A stretch of 64,000 nt of DNA, taken from positions 16,520-80,519 of the forward strand of contig JAAYHE010000071.1 of the NCBI GenBank assembly GCA_012735505.1, in the 5' to 3' direction. Position numbers and translations under genes: made by a program. The notes below the pieces were generated by a model that searched no databases, was not told the origin of the DNA, and was given only the letters and a program-made list of their open reading frames with translations. The DNA is from Bacillota bacterium (GTDB taxonomy: Bacteria > Bacillota > UBA994 > UBA5500). Shown piece after piece: positions 52,875-62,129 of this stretch. How positions within the stretch are numbered: the first letter of the stretch is position 1; the number at the start of each line of letters is the position of its first letter.

Positions 52875-53393
52875 ATGAGTTTAGAAAAAACAGCCCAATC
52901 GTTTGAACAAGCACTACATGCCAGCTGGGAAAAGCTACGCTTGCAGGCACATATGCTAACGGGCAACTGGCTAGAAGCAGAAGATCTAGTGCAAGAAGCA
53001 TTGACAAAAGCCTATAGCTCATGGCCTGGCTTCCGGGGTGAGGCATCTTTTGTCACCTGGGTGCAGCGGATTATGGCTAACCTGCATAAAGACTATTGCC
53101 GCCGCAAAGCCCGCCTGCGCCAAGTACCCCTAGACGAATGGGTGGAAATAAAGTCGGTGGAACAAAGCGAAGATCCACTACGGCGCTTAGAGCTGCAAGA
53201 CCTACGCCAGTCATTAGAGCGAGCGTTGGCCCAGTTGCCACAAGCCTATCGCAATTTGATCATTCTCAAGTATATCAAACGCTTGTCTTACGCGGAATTG
53301 GCACAAGCCTTAGAGTGTTCGATAGAGGCTGTGCGCTGTCGCCTCTACCGAGCTAGGCTAGAAATGCGCAAACTCCTTTTGGAGCAGGTTTGA
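52875..53393 (+). CDS. ECF-type RNA polymerase sigma factor
   Basis: LTGNWLEAEDLVQEALTKAYSSWPGFRGEASFVTWVQRIMANLHKDYCRR; LPQAYRNLIILKYIKRLSYAELAQALECSIEAVRCRLYRARLEMR. Confidence 0.9.
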   Translation: MSLEKTAQSFEQALHASWEKLRLQAHMLTGNWLEAEDLVQEALTKAYSSWPGFRGEASFVTWVQRIMANLHKDYCRRKARLRQVPLDEWVEIKSVEQSEDPLRRLELQDLRQSLERALAQLPQAYRNLIILKYIKRLSYAELAQALECSIEAVRCRLYRARLEMRKLLLEQV

Positions 53394-53470
53394 AGTATTC
53401 GCCATCCCCAAACATATTGTATCCTGTGATGGTAGCTTATTACAGGTAGAAAAGCAAAAAAGCAAGCAAA

Positions 53471-53508
53471 AAGGTAGCCGCGCACCCTTTGGTGCGGGCT
53501 ACCTTTGC
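53471..53508. terminator. Terminator between the convergent sigma factor and aminotransferase genes
   Basis: AAAGGTAGCCGCGCACCctttGGTGCGGGCTACCTTT. Confidence 0.75.
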
Positions 53509-53519
53509 TTTATATCAGA

Positions 53520-54722
53520 TTAGCCGTTGATAAACTTGTCGATACGATCGAGTCCTTCCTTGATCTTTTCCATGGAAGTTGCATAGGATAAACGCATATA
53601 GCCGGCAGCGCCGAAAGCAGCGCCAGGAACTACAGCTACATGGGCCTTGTCGAGCAGCAGAGCGGCCAGTTGTAGATCGTCTTTAATCACTTCACCGCCA
53701 ATGGTACGGCCGATGAGTTCCTTAACGTTAGCCATAACATAGAAGGCACCTTGAGGTTTGCGGCAAGAGAGGCCTGCAATCTGATTGACGCGCTCTACCA
53801 TATAATCGCGGCGTTTGGAGAACTCGGCTACCATAGCCTGGACTGGTTCCATAGATCCGGTCAGACCGGCAACACTAGCTTTCTGGGCAATAGAGTTAGG
53901 GTTAGACGTGGCATGGCTCTGCAAGCTAGACATGGCTTTAGCAATATCGACATGGGCTGCAGCATAGCCGATCCGCCAGCCGGTCATAGCGAAGGCTTTA
54001 GACATGCCGTTAACAACTATAGTCATGTCTTTGATCTTCGGTTCGACGGTAGCAATACTATAATGTTTAACAACGTCATAAACCAGCTCTTCGTAAATCT
54101 CGTCAGAGATCACGAACAGATTGTGTTTTAAGCAAAAATCGGCAATAGCTTTGAGTTCATCTTCACTATAAACCATGCCGGTCGGGTTGCTAGGACTATT
54201 CAGCATGAGAACGCGCGTATTTTCCGTTACAGCAGCTTCTAGATCAGCGACCTGTAGTTTAAAATCGTTTTCCTCTTTAGCTTCCACAAAGACTGGGGTA
54301 GCGCCAGCCAATTTAACCATTTCAGTATAGCTGACCCAGTAAGGAACAGGGATAATAACCTCGTCGCCCTTGTCAACTAGAACTTGGAGAGCATTATACA
54401 GAGAATGCTTAGCACCGTTGGAAACAACGATCTGGTCGGGAGTGTAGGTGAGACCGTTATCGCGTTCGAACTTAGCACAAATGGCAGCCTTGAGCTCGGC
54501 AATACCGGCAGCAGGTGTATAGCGGGTAAACCCGCTGTTAATGGCATCGATACCGGCCTGCCTGATATGTTCGGGAGTGTCAAAATCGGGTTCGCCAACA
54601 CCAAAGCTAATTACGTCGACACCTTCAGCAATCATTTGCTTGGCCTTGGCATCAATAGCTAAGGTTACGGACGGGCTGATTTGCTTGGCACGGAACGACA
54701 GGCGTTCTTTCATGATAGTCAC
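53520..54722 (-). CDS. Pyridoxal phosphate-dependent aspartate aminotransferase
   Basis: ISFGVGEPDFDTPEHIRQAGIDAI; NSPSNPTGMVYS; VNGMSKAFAMTGWRIGYAA. Confidence 0.95.
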   Translation of the reverse strand: MTIMKERLSFRAKQISPSVTLAIDAKAKQMIAEGVDVISFGVGEPDFDTPEHIRQAGIDAINSGFTRYTPAAGIAELKAAICAKFERDNGLTYTPDQIVVSNGAKHSLYNALQVLVDKGDEVIIPVPYWVSYTEMVKLAGATPVFVEAKEENDFKLQVADLEAAVTENTRVLMLNSPSNPTGMVYSEDELKAIADFCLKHNLFVISDEIYEELVYDVVKHYSIATVEPKIKDMTIVVNGMSKAFAMTGWRIGYAAAHVDIAKAMSSLQSHATSNPNSIAQKASVAGLTGSMEPVQAMVAEFSKRRDYMVERVNQIAGLSCRKPQGAFYVMANVKELIGRTIGGEVIKDDLQLAALLLDKAHVAVVPGAAFGAAGYMRLSYATSMEKIKEGLDRIDKFING

Positions 54723-54949
54723 TCCTTTTTTTTATTCTTTTTTGGCTACCCAGAAATTCTAGGTGCATGCTGCTCTAGTATTTTGTACACTGTATATTTT
54801 ACACCTTAGTTATACCATCTGCCAACATATAGTGCAAATTTGAATAATAGAACGTAAATTGGGAGAACATAGTTTTGGCTAAGGATGTTGTTGAAAAGGG
54901 CACGCTGGCAACGCCCTAGTCGGGTCTTGCAGGCATGGCTCATTGGTGG

Positions 54950-55195
54950 TAATATGAAGGGAAAGACGTACACTATAAACGCTATGAACAAGAAGTTGCA
55001 TCTAGAAGCGCAGCAGCAGAGACACGGTGGGTGGTGCAAGCCGTGGCGCTAGGATGTGTTCCACTTGGGAGCGGGCCAGCCAACTGGTACCGGGGCAGCC
55101 GTTATCTGCGAGAGTGGGCTGTTTATACAGCTAATCAGGGTGGTACCGCGGGTTTTCCGTCCCTCACATATGTGGGGGACGTTTTATTTTTGATA
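54950..55195 (+). ncRNA. T-box leader of serS
   Basis: AGGGTGGTACCGCGGG T-box sequence at about 55137-55152; Stem I-like AGAGA and GGTGGTGCAAGCC; possible UCC specifier (55060-55062) in TTCCACTTGGGAGCG; terminator CGTCCCTCACATATGTGGGGGACGTTTTATTTTT. Confidence 0.92.
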
Positions 55196-55224
55196 AAGCA
55201 TTTCATTAAAAGGGAGGCATGCAT

Positions 55225-56505
55225 ATGTTAGATATCAAATACATACGGGCCAATGTAGAAAAAGTGAAGCAAGCAATTGCGAGCAAAGGTGAAAATGCCA
55301 GCCTTGATGCCTTCTTGCAATTGGAAGAACAGCGCCGTGCCATTTTAGGCGAGGTAGAAAAGCTAAAGAACCAGCGTAATCAGGCTTCGCAGCAAGTGGC
55401 CCAGCTGAAGAAAAACAAGCAAGATGCGACTGCGATTATCGAAGAAACGCGCGCTTTAGGGCGACGCATCAAAGAACTCGACGATCAATTGCGCGGGGTG
55501 GAAGAAGATCTCGAGAAGGAACTCCTGTCGTTACCTAACTTGCCCCATCCTAGCGTTCCCATCGGACCTGACGAGTCGGCCAACGTTTGTGTGCGCACCC
55601 ACGGTGAGCCCAAACAGTTTGATTTTACGCCCAAACCCCATTGGGATCTAGCTACTGAGCTGGACATTATCGATTGGGAGCGGGGCGTCAAGGTAACGGG
55701 GGCGCGCTTTGTTACCTACAAGGGCTTGGGAGCCAGGTTGCACCGTGCTATTATCAACTTTATGCTCGACGTGCATACTACCCAGCACGGCTACAAAGAA
55801 ATTTCCCCGCCCTTTATTGTGAACAGGCTCAGCATGACCGGCACGGGGCAGTTACCTAAATTCGAAGAAGACGCATTTAAGTTAACTAACGACGACTATT
55901 TCTTGAATCCAACGGCAGAAGTGCCGGTGACCAATCTGCATCGCGATGAAATATTGGACGCCGACCAGCTGCCTATCTATTACGTAGCTTATTGCCCATC
56001 CTTCCGGCGTGAGGTTGGTTCGGCCGGGCGCGATACCCGCGGTGTGATCCGCATGCATCAGTTCCATAAGGTAGAATTGGTCAAGTTTACACGCCCAGAA
56101 GATAGCTATGCCGAAATGGAGAAGCTCTTGCGCGATGCCGAGCATATTCTACAGCTCTTAGGTCTACCTTATCGGGTAATGCAAATGTGCACCGGCGATT
56201 TAGGCTTTACCGCCAGTATGAAATTCGATCCTGAAGTTTGGATGCCCAGCTACAATCGCTATGTAGAAATTTCTTCGGTAAGCAACTTTGAAGATTTCCA
56301 GGCAAGGCGCATCAACGTTCGCTACCGTCCAGAACCGAAAGCTCGGCCGGAATTTGTGCATACTATGAACGGATCGGGTTTGGCTGTTGACCGCACGCTG
56401 GCAGCAATTTTGGAAAACTATCAAACAGAAGAGGGCGAAGTGATCATGCCAGAAGTGTTGCGCCCGTACATGGGCGTAGACCGAATTAGGCGACCCGGCA
56501 AATGA
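55225..56505 (+). CDS. serS: Seryl-tRNA synthetase
   Basis: [83 protein letters not shown]. Confidence 0.98.
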   Translation: MLDIKYIRANVEKVKQAIASKGENASLDAFLQLEEQRRAILGEVEKLKNQRNQASQQVAQLKKNKQDATAIIEETRALGRRIKELDDQLRGVEEDLEKELLSLPNLPHPSVPIGPDESANVCVRTHGEPKQFDFTPKPHWDLATELDIIDWERGVKVTGARFVTYKGLGARLHRAIINFMLDVHTTQHGYKEISPPFIVNRLSMTGTGQLPKFEEDAFKLTNDDYFLNPTAEVPVTNLHRDEILDADQLPIYYVAYCPSFRREVGSAGRDTRGVIRMHQFHKVELVKFTRPEDSYAEMEKLLRDAEHILQLLGLPYRVMQMCTGDLGFTASMKFDPEVWMPSYNRYVEISSVSNFEDFQARRINVRYRPEPKARPEFVHTMNGSGLAVDRTLAAILENYQTEEGEVIMPEVLRPYMGVDRIRRPGK

Positions 56506-56560
56506 TGCAATTGACTCGCAGGTGAAACCTGTGCTACAATTATCGATGCATCAATAGTGC

Positions 56561-56649
56561 GGAGAGATGGCCGAGTGGTTTATGGCGCTGGTCTTGAAAA
56601 CCAGTGATCCCGCAAGGGACCGGGGGTTCGAATCCCTCTCTCTCCGCCA
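56561..56649 (+). tRNA. tRNA-Ser(TGA)
   Basis: GGAGAGA...TCTCTCC acceptor, loop CTTGAAA, long variable arm, encoded CCA. Confidence 0.96.
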
Positions 56650-56740
56650 TATACTTTTATATCGCAAGTTTTCTAGCTAGCGGCAGCAATTGGCTATTGC
56701 ATAGATGCGCCGCTGTGTGTTACAATAGTTAAGCAATGCG

Positions 56741-56833
56741 GAGAGGTGGCCGAGTAGGTCGAAGGCGGCCGCCTGCTAAGCGGTTATACGAGTACCCCTC
56801 GTCTCGCGGGTTCGAATCCCGCCCTCTCCGCCA
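56741..56833 (+). tRNA. tRNA-Ser(GCT)
   Basis: GGAGAGG...CCTCTCC acceptor, loop CTGCTAA, long variable arm, CCA. Confidence 0.96.
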
Positions 56834-56841
56834 TTTTTTAT

Positions 56842-56918
56842 GCGCCCGTAGCTCAGCTGGATAGAGTAACGGACTACGAATCCGGTGGTCGCAGGTTCGA
56901 ATCCTGCCGGGCGCGCCA
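56842..56918 (+). tRNA. tRNA-Arg(ACG)
   Basis: GCGCCCG...CGGGCGC acceptor, loop CTACGAA, CCA. Confidence 0.96.
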
Positions 56919-56926
56919 CCTTACTT

Positions 56927-57002
56927 GCACCCGTAGCTCAGTGGATAGAGCAGCGGTTTCCTAAACCGCGTGTCGGGGGTTCGATTCCCTCCGGGTGTAC
57001 CA
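56927..57002 (+). tRNA. tRNA-Arg(CCT)
   Basis: GCACCCG...CGGGTGT acceptor, loop TTCCTAA, CCA. Confidence 0.95.
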
Positions 57003-57086
57003 TTAGCAATCAATGTAGGTACGCTTTGGCGCACTATATCTGTTTGTAATAGACCATAAGGTTGAAATAAAGGGTTGTGGTTAGCG

Positions 57087-57548
57087 ATGCTAGAACTCCA
57101 TGAGAGTTTTATGCGGGAAGCACTCGTGGAAGCGCAAAAAGCTTACGAGTTAGGCGAGACGCCAGTAGGGGCGGTTATTGTGCGCGGTGGTGCTATTATC
57201 GCTAGGGCCCACAACTTGCGCGAAACGCGGCGTGATGCCACGGCCCACGCCGAACTACTAGCCATTCGCCAGGCGAATGAGCTATTAGGCGGCTGGCGCC
57301 TTACCAGATGCACCCTTTACGTCACGTTAGAACCTTGCCCTATGTGTGCCGGTGCTATTGTGCAGGCTCGGGTCCCTCAGCTCGTCTTTGGGGCTCATGA
57401 CCCTAAGGCAGGTGCTTGTGGCAGCGTGATGGATCTAGTGCGCGATCCGCGCCTAAATCATCAGGTTGAGGTTTGCTCTGGGATATTGGCGGATACAAGC
57501 AGTCAGCTGCTACGCCGGTTCTTCGCTGAGCTGCGCCATAATCTTTAG
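57087..57548 (+). CDS. tadA: tRNA-specific adenosine deaminase
   Basis: FMREALVEAQKAYELGETPVGAVIV; DATAHAELLAIRQAN; TLEPCPMCAGAIVQARV. Confidence 0.95.
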   Translation: MLELHESFMREALVEAQKAYELGETPVGAVIVRGGAIIARAHNLRETRRDATAHAELLAIRQANELLGGWRLTRCTLYVTLEPCPMCAGAIVQARVPQLVFGAHDPKAGACGSVMDLVRDPRLNHQVEVCSGILADTSSQLLRRFFAELRHNL

Positions 57549-57549
57549 C

Positions 57550-57640
57550 GGAGAGATGGCCGAGTGGTTGAAGGCGCCCGCCTCGAAAGCGGGTGAGCAG
57601 TAGCCCTGCTCCGTGAGTTCGAATCTCACTCTCTCCGCCA
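57550..57640 (+). tRNA. tRNA-Ser(CGA)
   Basis: GGAGAGA...TCTCTCC acceptor, loop CTCGAAA, long variable arm, CCA. Confidence 0.95.
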
Positions 57641-57652
57641 GTTAAGGATAAT

Positions 57653-57687
57653 AAACGGATGCTCTAACGGGTTAGCATCCGTTTTTT
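57653..57687 (+). terminator. Terminator after tRNA-Ser(CGA)
   Basis: AAACGGATGCTctaacgggttAGCATCCGTTTTTT. Confidence 0.85.
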
Positions 57688-57750
57688 ACTTCCTTGTATG
57701 GAGCTTTTATGATACTCGGGATTAGCGAGGACAATGGGGGCTAATGCCCT

Positions 57751-57788
57751 AAGACGGCTCCTGGCGATAATACCAGGAGCCGTCTTTT
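57751..57788 (+). terminator. Strong isolated terminator-like hairpin
   Basis: AAGACGGCTCCTGGcgataataCCAGGAGCCGTCTTTT. Confidence 0.7.
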
Positions 57789-57887
57789 GTGATAAGATTG
57801 GGTTATGGCCAAGTATTCACTATAGCCAACTCATATAATTTACAGGTGTGAATGTAACATGGCGTAAGAGCAGGAGGGCCCATACCC

Positions 57888-58477
57888 ATGAAACTAGACT
57901 CAAGCATTCATTTTGACAGAGCCAACAATGCTGTCTATTGCCGTTTTCAATTCTCGGGTGAATTGGAGCCTGAAAAACGGGCAGAATACCGTGACGCCTT
58001 GGTAGAAGCTTTCAGCTTGATTCTAGGGCTCAATCTACCCGACAAAGGCGGCTTTGAACTCATAAAAGGCGCAGAAGACATGGCGCCAAGCCAAATTCTT
58101 AATGAGATTGTGAACCACCCGATCATACAGAAGGTCGCAAGGTTTCCAAGGGAGATTTTCCTTGTTATAATCTTAGCTCCTGACGGGATTGTAATCCCAA
58201 AACAAGGATATATCGGTACCGCTACAAGTGTGAATCCGCATCATATTGATGAAGTGGTAGAGCTCTGCCAGCAACATAACGCTAAAAGTTTCATACTACT
58301 TCATAATCATCCTAACCAGGTGCGGGCCAAGGATTTTATCACATATCCATCAGAAAATGATATCTACTTTACAACCAACTACCAGCTACTTGCGTGAACC
58401 GCGGGTTGGAGTTATTTGATCACCTTATCGTTTCTCCGCTTGGCTTTTTCTCCTTCCGGGGCGCAGGACTCCTTTAG
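57888..58477 (+). pseudogene. RadC/JAB (JAMM)-domain protein with a single-base frameshift near 58365-58380
   Basis: Frame 1 ends ...FILLHNHPNQVRAKDFITYPSENDIYFT|TNYQLLA*. The adjacent frame continues NQLPATCVNRGLELFDHLIVSPLGFFSFRGAGLL*, restoring the family C-terminus. Confidence 0.8.
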
Positions 58478-58676
58478 TCTGATTAGCTCTGCACTACACA
58501 GGAGAGATGCTAAAATATAGTAAAGGGTGAAATTGCCATGCCTGTTTCAGAAGATACTCTAAATACCTTAGCGACCTTGTCTATCGTATTTTGGTACATA
58601 TGCTTTCCGCTAACCCACCAACGCATATGACCAGGTTTTGGTGTGTCCTTCAACGCCAAAATCCTCCCTGTATTCT

Positions 58677-58982
58677 CTATATATTTTCTCTGGTAGTAAA
58701 CCATGCAGTACTAGATAGGGTTGCTCTAACCTTCATAGCCATAGTCTTAGCTGCTACGATAGTCCCCAATAAAGCCGCACCGTATGCCTGCACAACATCC
58801 TCTGCCCCTAACTGCTGCAAAAACCATGCCCAACTGAAAAAAATAGCTGCAAAACCTGCTGCGAACCACACCTTATACCACAGCGCACCGCTGTAGGCCC
58901 TTCTGATCCCAAAATACACCAAGCCAGCTCCTACTAAGTTGATAGCAACAAGAATTCTAGCAAGGACTTTAAAATCTACCAT
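58677..58982 (-). CDS. Small hypothetical membrane protein
   Basis: MVDFKVLARILVAINLVGAGLVYFGIRRAYSGALWYKVWFAAGFAAIFFSWAWFLQQLG...; predicted TM helices, no family recognised. Confidence 0.5.
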   Translation of the reverse strand: MVDFKVLARILVAINLVGAGLVYFGIRRAYSGALWYKVWFAAGFAAIFFSWAWFLQQLGAEDVVQAYGAALLGTIVAAKTMAMKVRATLSSTAWFTTRENI

Positions 58983-59595
58983 TATGCTCTCCTTTCAAGA
59001 GTATATGCAAAGACTTAAACCGGCGGGGCGCGTATACCTGGCAATGTCTTCGAAAAAGACTAAACTACGAATCAGGATTTCACTGAAAACAAATGGAAAT
59101 AACGGGCCTCCTGGCTGCCCGTTATTTCCCTAGATTGAACCATTTTGCCGGGCCTAGCCTGCATTCGCACACACAAGCGAGCCCCGAGCTCGATGAGCGC
59201 TTCAATTATATCAAAACACAGGGCAGATTAAAAGTATTCGTAGGATGGGCTTTTTCTCGCTGCGACAAAGTCTTAGATGACGTAAGAGGCGAAACTCTAT
59301 TTTAAAGCTTATTCGCTGCACAATTCCTTACCTCCGGTACTCTACCGAAACTTATACGCATAAACCCGCCACATTAAGATTACTAGCGGGAGACCCCGCG
59401 TTCTTCTTTTTCTTGAGGTAAATATATGAGTGCTACATATAACCAATCGAGCGTACCATTTCCAGTGCACAAAATAGTCGTTACGGTTGACATATAAGCG
59501 TTTTTGGGCTATACTCGTGTAAGTGCAAAAGTCGTAATCGAGCGCCCTAACCGGGCGTTTTCAACAGGATATGGGCTTAATTGCTCAAGAAATAC

Positions 59596-59689
59596 GGAGG
59601 GGTGGCCGAGTTGGTCGAAGGCGCTCGACTGGAAATCGAGTACACGGCAAAAACCCGTGTCGCGGGTTCGAATCCCGCCTCCTCCGCCA
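59596..59689 (+). tRNA. tRNA-Ser(GGA)
   Basis: GGAGGGG...CTCCTCC acceptor, loop CTGGAAA, long variable arm, CCA. Confidence 0.95.
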
Positions 59690-59704
59690 CTTATATTGAT
59701 AACA

Positions 59705-59740
59705 AAAGGCTTTCTGGAGATGCTCCAGAAAGCCTTATTT
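59705..59740 (+). terminator. Terminator after tRNA-Ser(GGA)
   Basis: AAGGCTTTCTGGAGatgCTCCAGAAAGCCTTATTT. Confidence 0.8.
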
Positions 59741-59938
59741 CGTTGAGTTTAATTCGCTTTTCCTTTTGGCCTAATAAGCAGCCGTGCCAGCGGCTCGGGT
59801 TACGGGCAAGATCTGTTGGCTCGAATCTCGAACTCGGGCACCCCTCCTCATATCCCTCTCAATTTACGATTTCGATTATGTAATATTTCCGATTCCCGGC
59901 TAGGTCTTGCCATGTAAAATCAAATCTGCCTATCTCCA

Positions 59939-60205
59939 CTATGCCATTGGCGACTTTTCTAGCGTGAGCTTTCCTTGCATCTGCAACTCAATCAGTGTGA
60001 GATTGGGCAGCCCTACCCTCACGTTAATTTCGCTTTGTTGCCCTTTGCCGTCAAGTTTGGCTTGCAATGTCGAAACCGAGGTCCCGTTATCGTTTAGTGT
60101 TGTTGATAATGATACGTACATGCGTGGAAGCCCAATGGTGTCAGCCTTTAGCTTGATAGGCAAACAGGTCAGCAGAATGATTAACAATAATAACCCCCGT
60201 TTCAT
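59939..60205 (-). CDS. Hypothetical secreted or lipidless exported small protein
   Basis: MKRGLLLLIILLTCLPIKLKA signal peptide followed by an 88-aa total ORF; no family recognised. Confidence 0.5.
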   Translation of the reverse strand: MKRGLLLLIILLTCLPIKLKADTIGLPRMYVSLSTTLNDNGTSVSTLQAKLDGKGQQSEINVRVGLPNLTLIELQMQGKLTLEKSPMA

Positions 60206-60435
60206 TTTGCTTCCCCCGATATGTCGCTCCCTGCGGCGATCTCCTTTTGTTGCTTAGGCAGTAGAAATCTATCCTCATTCTTTCACAGCGCAAACTTACT
60301 GATATATTAACCGTATCACAAACAATTTCTTGGTGAAGTCTGACAGGTGGGGTTATGTTTGGTGGAACTTCCTGATGAGGTGCAGCAAAGCTGGGGATAA
60401 TAGGGTCGGGTTGGTTTGACTAGGACAAGGAGGCC

Positions 60436-61062
60436 ATGCATTTGAGCAGAGTAAATCTAGCAATTATCTATTACAGTTCCACCGGCACCAACTACCAGCT
60501 AGCCCAATGGGCGGCAGAAGGGGCCCAGCAAGCTGGCGCTGAGGTTAGGATACTTAAGGTGCCCGAGTTAGCCCCGGATGCGGCCATTGATTCTAATCCG
60601 GCTTGGCGGGCGCATGTTGACGCAACGCAACATATCCCTGTCGCTACCAAAGATGACATTATACAGGCAGATGCCATCATTTTCAGCACACCTACGCGTT
60701 TTGGCAACGTGGCGTCACAAATGAAGCAGTTTATTGATACTGTGGGCGGTATTTGGTTCCAAGGGCAGACAGTCAATAAGGTAGTTAGCGCTATGACTTC
60801 CGCCCAAAATTCCCACGGCGGACAGGAAGCGACTATCCTTTCTCTCTATACCAGCATGTATCACTGGGGCGCCATTGTGGTGGCACCTGGTTATACAGAT
60901 CAGGTGTTATACGCCGCCGGAGGGAATCCTTACGGTACCAGCGTCACGGTAGACCAAGATGGCAAAATGATAGAAGACGTTAAAGACGCCGTTATCCATC
61001 AGGCAAAGCGGGTTGTTACTGTGGCGGCGTGGTTGAAGCGGGGTCAACAAAACAGTATCTAA
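60436..61062 (+). CDS. wrbA: NAD(P)H:quinone oxidoreductase, WrbA-type flavodoxin-fold
   Basis: LAIIYYSSTGTNYQLAQWAAEGAQQAGAEVRILKVPELAP; PTRFGNVASQMKQFIDTVGGIW. Confidence 0.92.
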   Translation: MHLSRVNLAIIYYSSTGTNYQLAQWAAEGAQQAGAEVRILKVPELAPDAAIDSNPAWRAHVDATQHIPVATKDDIIQADAIIFSTPTRFGNVASQMKQFIDTVGGIWFQGQTVNKVVSAMTSAQNSHGGQEATILSLYTSMYHWGAIVVAPGYTDQVLYAAGGNPYGTSVTVDQDGKMIEDVKDAVIHQAKRVVTVAAWLKRGQQNSI

Positions 61063-61077
61063 TGTCAATAGGCTATA

Positions 61078-61109
61078 AGCTTTCTGGGAATGCCCCAGAA
61101 AGCTTTTTT
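61078..61109 (+). terminator. Terminator after wrbA
   Basis: AAGCTTTCTGGGaatgCCCCAGAAAGCTTTTTTG. Confidence 0.85.
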
Positions 61110-61214
61110 GTTGTACCCATTGAATAATAAACAAAAAATCCCCAGAATATTTCTTGCTTGTGGCGTATTTATATCATTGTTGGTAACCGTGCTAAGAATT
61201 GGAGGAGGAGCAGG

Positions 61215-62129
61215 ATGAAAAGGCCGATTTTGGCGGTAAACAACTTAAGAAAAAAATATGGAGATGTTATTGCCGTCGATGGTGTAAGTTTGGAGATCTA
61301 TCCGGGAGAGGTTTTTGGCATTCTGGGGCCAAACGGTGCAGGCAAGACGACAACTCTCGAATGTATCGAGAGCTTACGGGTGCCTACTGCCGGCACCATT
61401 ACAGTCGATGGCTTACATCCAATTAAAGATCGCGCCTTGCTGCGCAAGACACTAGGGGTACAATTACAAAGGTCGGCTTTGCCCGAAGTGATGCTGGTGA
61501 AAGAAGCGTTGGCCTTAATCAGTGCCTGGAAAGGAGTGCCGGTGCCAGGACAACTGATAAGGCGTTTCGGACTGGAGGAGCTTAAAAACAAGCAATACGG
61601 CCAGCTGTCTACCGGTCAGAAGCGGCGGGTAGAATTGGCCTTGGCCTTGATTGGAGCCCCAAAGCTAGTGGTGCTAGATGAGCCTACCGCCGGGGTCGAT
61701 GTGCAGGGCCGCGCCCAGCTACACGAGGCCATACGCGGGCTAAAAGCCGAGGGCATCACGCTGATCCTCGCCACCCACGACATGGCCGAGGCCGAAAGCT
61801 TATGCGACCGCATTGCTATCTTGATCGGTGGTAAACTAGCCACCTTAGGGACGCCAGAGCAGTTAACGGCGGCGAGCAAGGCCCAAACCCGGATCATTAT
61901 CCGCACCCGCCATGGGAGTTTGCTGGGGCAGGGCAATATTCAAAAAGCTACCTACTTACGCGAGAGCGAAGGGTTTGCTTATTGGTTATGTAAGGATACA
62001 GCACCAGCTGTCATGGAATTATTGGGTGAAGCAATCAGGGCCGATGACCCGGTGGAAGATTTGCGGGTGGAGCGCCCTAGTTTGGAAGAACGTTTCTTGG
62101 AAATAGTGCAGGGGGGAGAATCGGCATGA
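61215..62129 (+). CDS. ABC transporter ATP-binding protein
   Basis: VFGILGPNGAGKTTTLECIESLRVPTAG; LSTGQKRRVELALALIGAPKLVVLDEPTAGVDVQGR. Confidence 0.92.
   Translation: MKRPILAVNNLRKKYGDVIAVDGVSLEIYPGEVFGILGPNGAGKTTTLECIESLRVPTAGTITVDGLHPIKDRALLRKTLGVQLQRSALPEVMLVKEALALISAWKGVPVPGQLIRRFGLEELKNKQYGQLSTGQKRRVELALALIGAPKLVVLDEPTAGVDVQGRAQLHEAIRGLKAEGITLILATHDMAEAESLCDRIAILIGGKLATLGTPEQLTAASKAQTRIIIRTRHGSLLGQGNIQKATYLRESEGFAYWLCKDTAPAVMELLGEAIRADDPVEDLRVERPSLEERFLEIVQGGESA

Noticed and set aside
54806-55231. ORFs 54806..55039 (-) and 55031..55231 (+) upstream of serS
   Set aside because: They lie in the T-box leader, which explains the sequence.
57641-57887. SRP RNA (ffs) expected near tadA/dnaX
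   Set aside because: No GNAR-loop/SRP core motif seen; the space is occupied by two terminator hairpins.
59504-59883. ORFs 59504..59746 and 59581..59883
   Set aside because: They read through tRNA-Ser(GGA) and its terminator.
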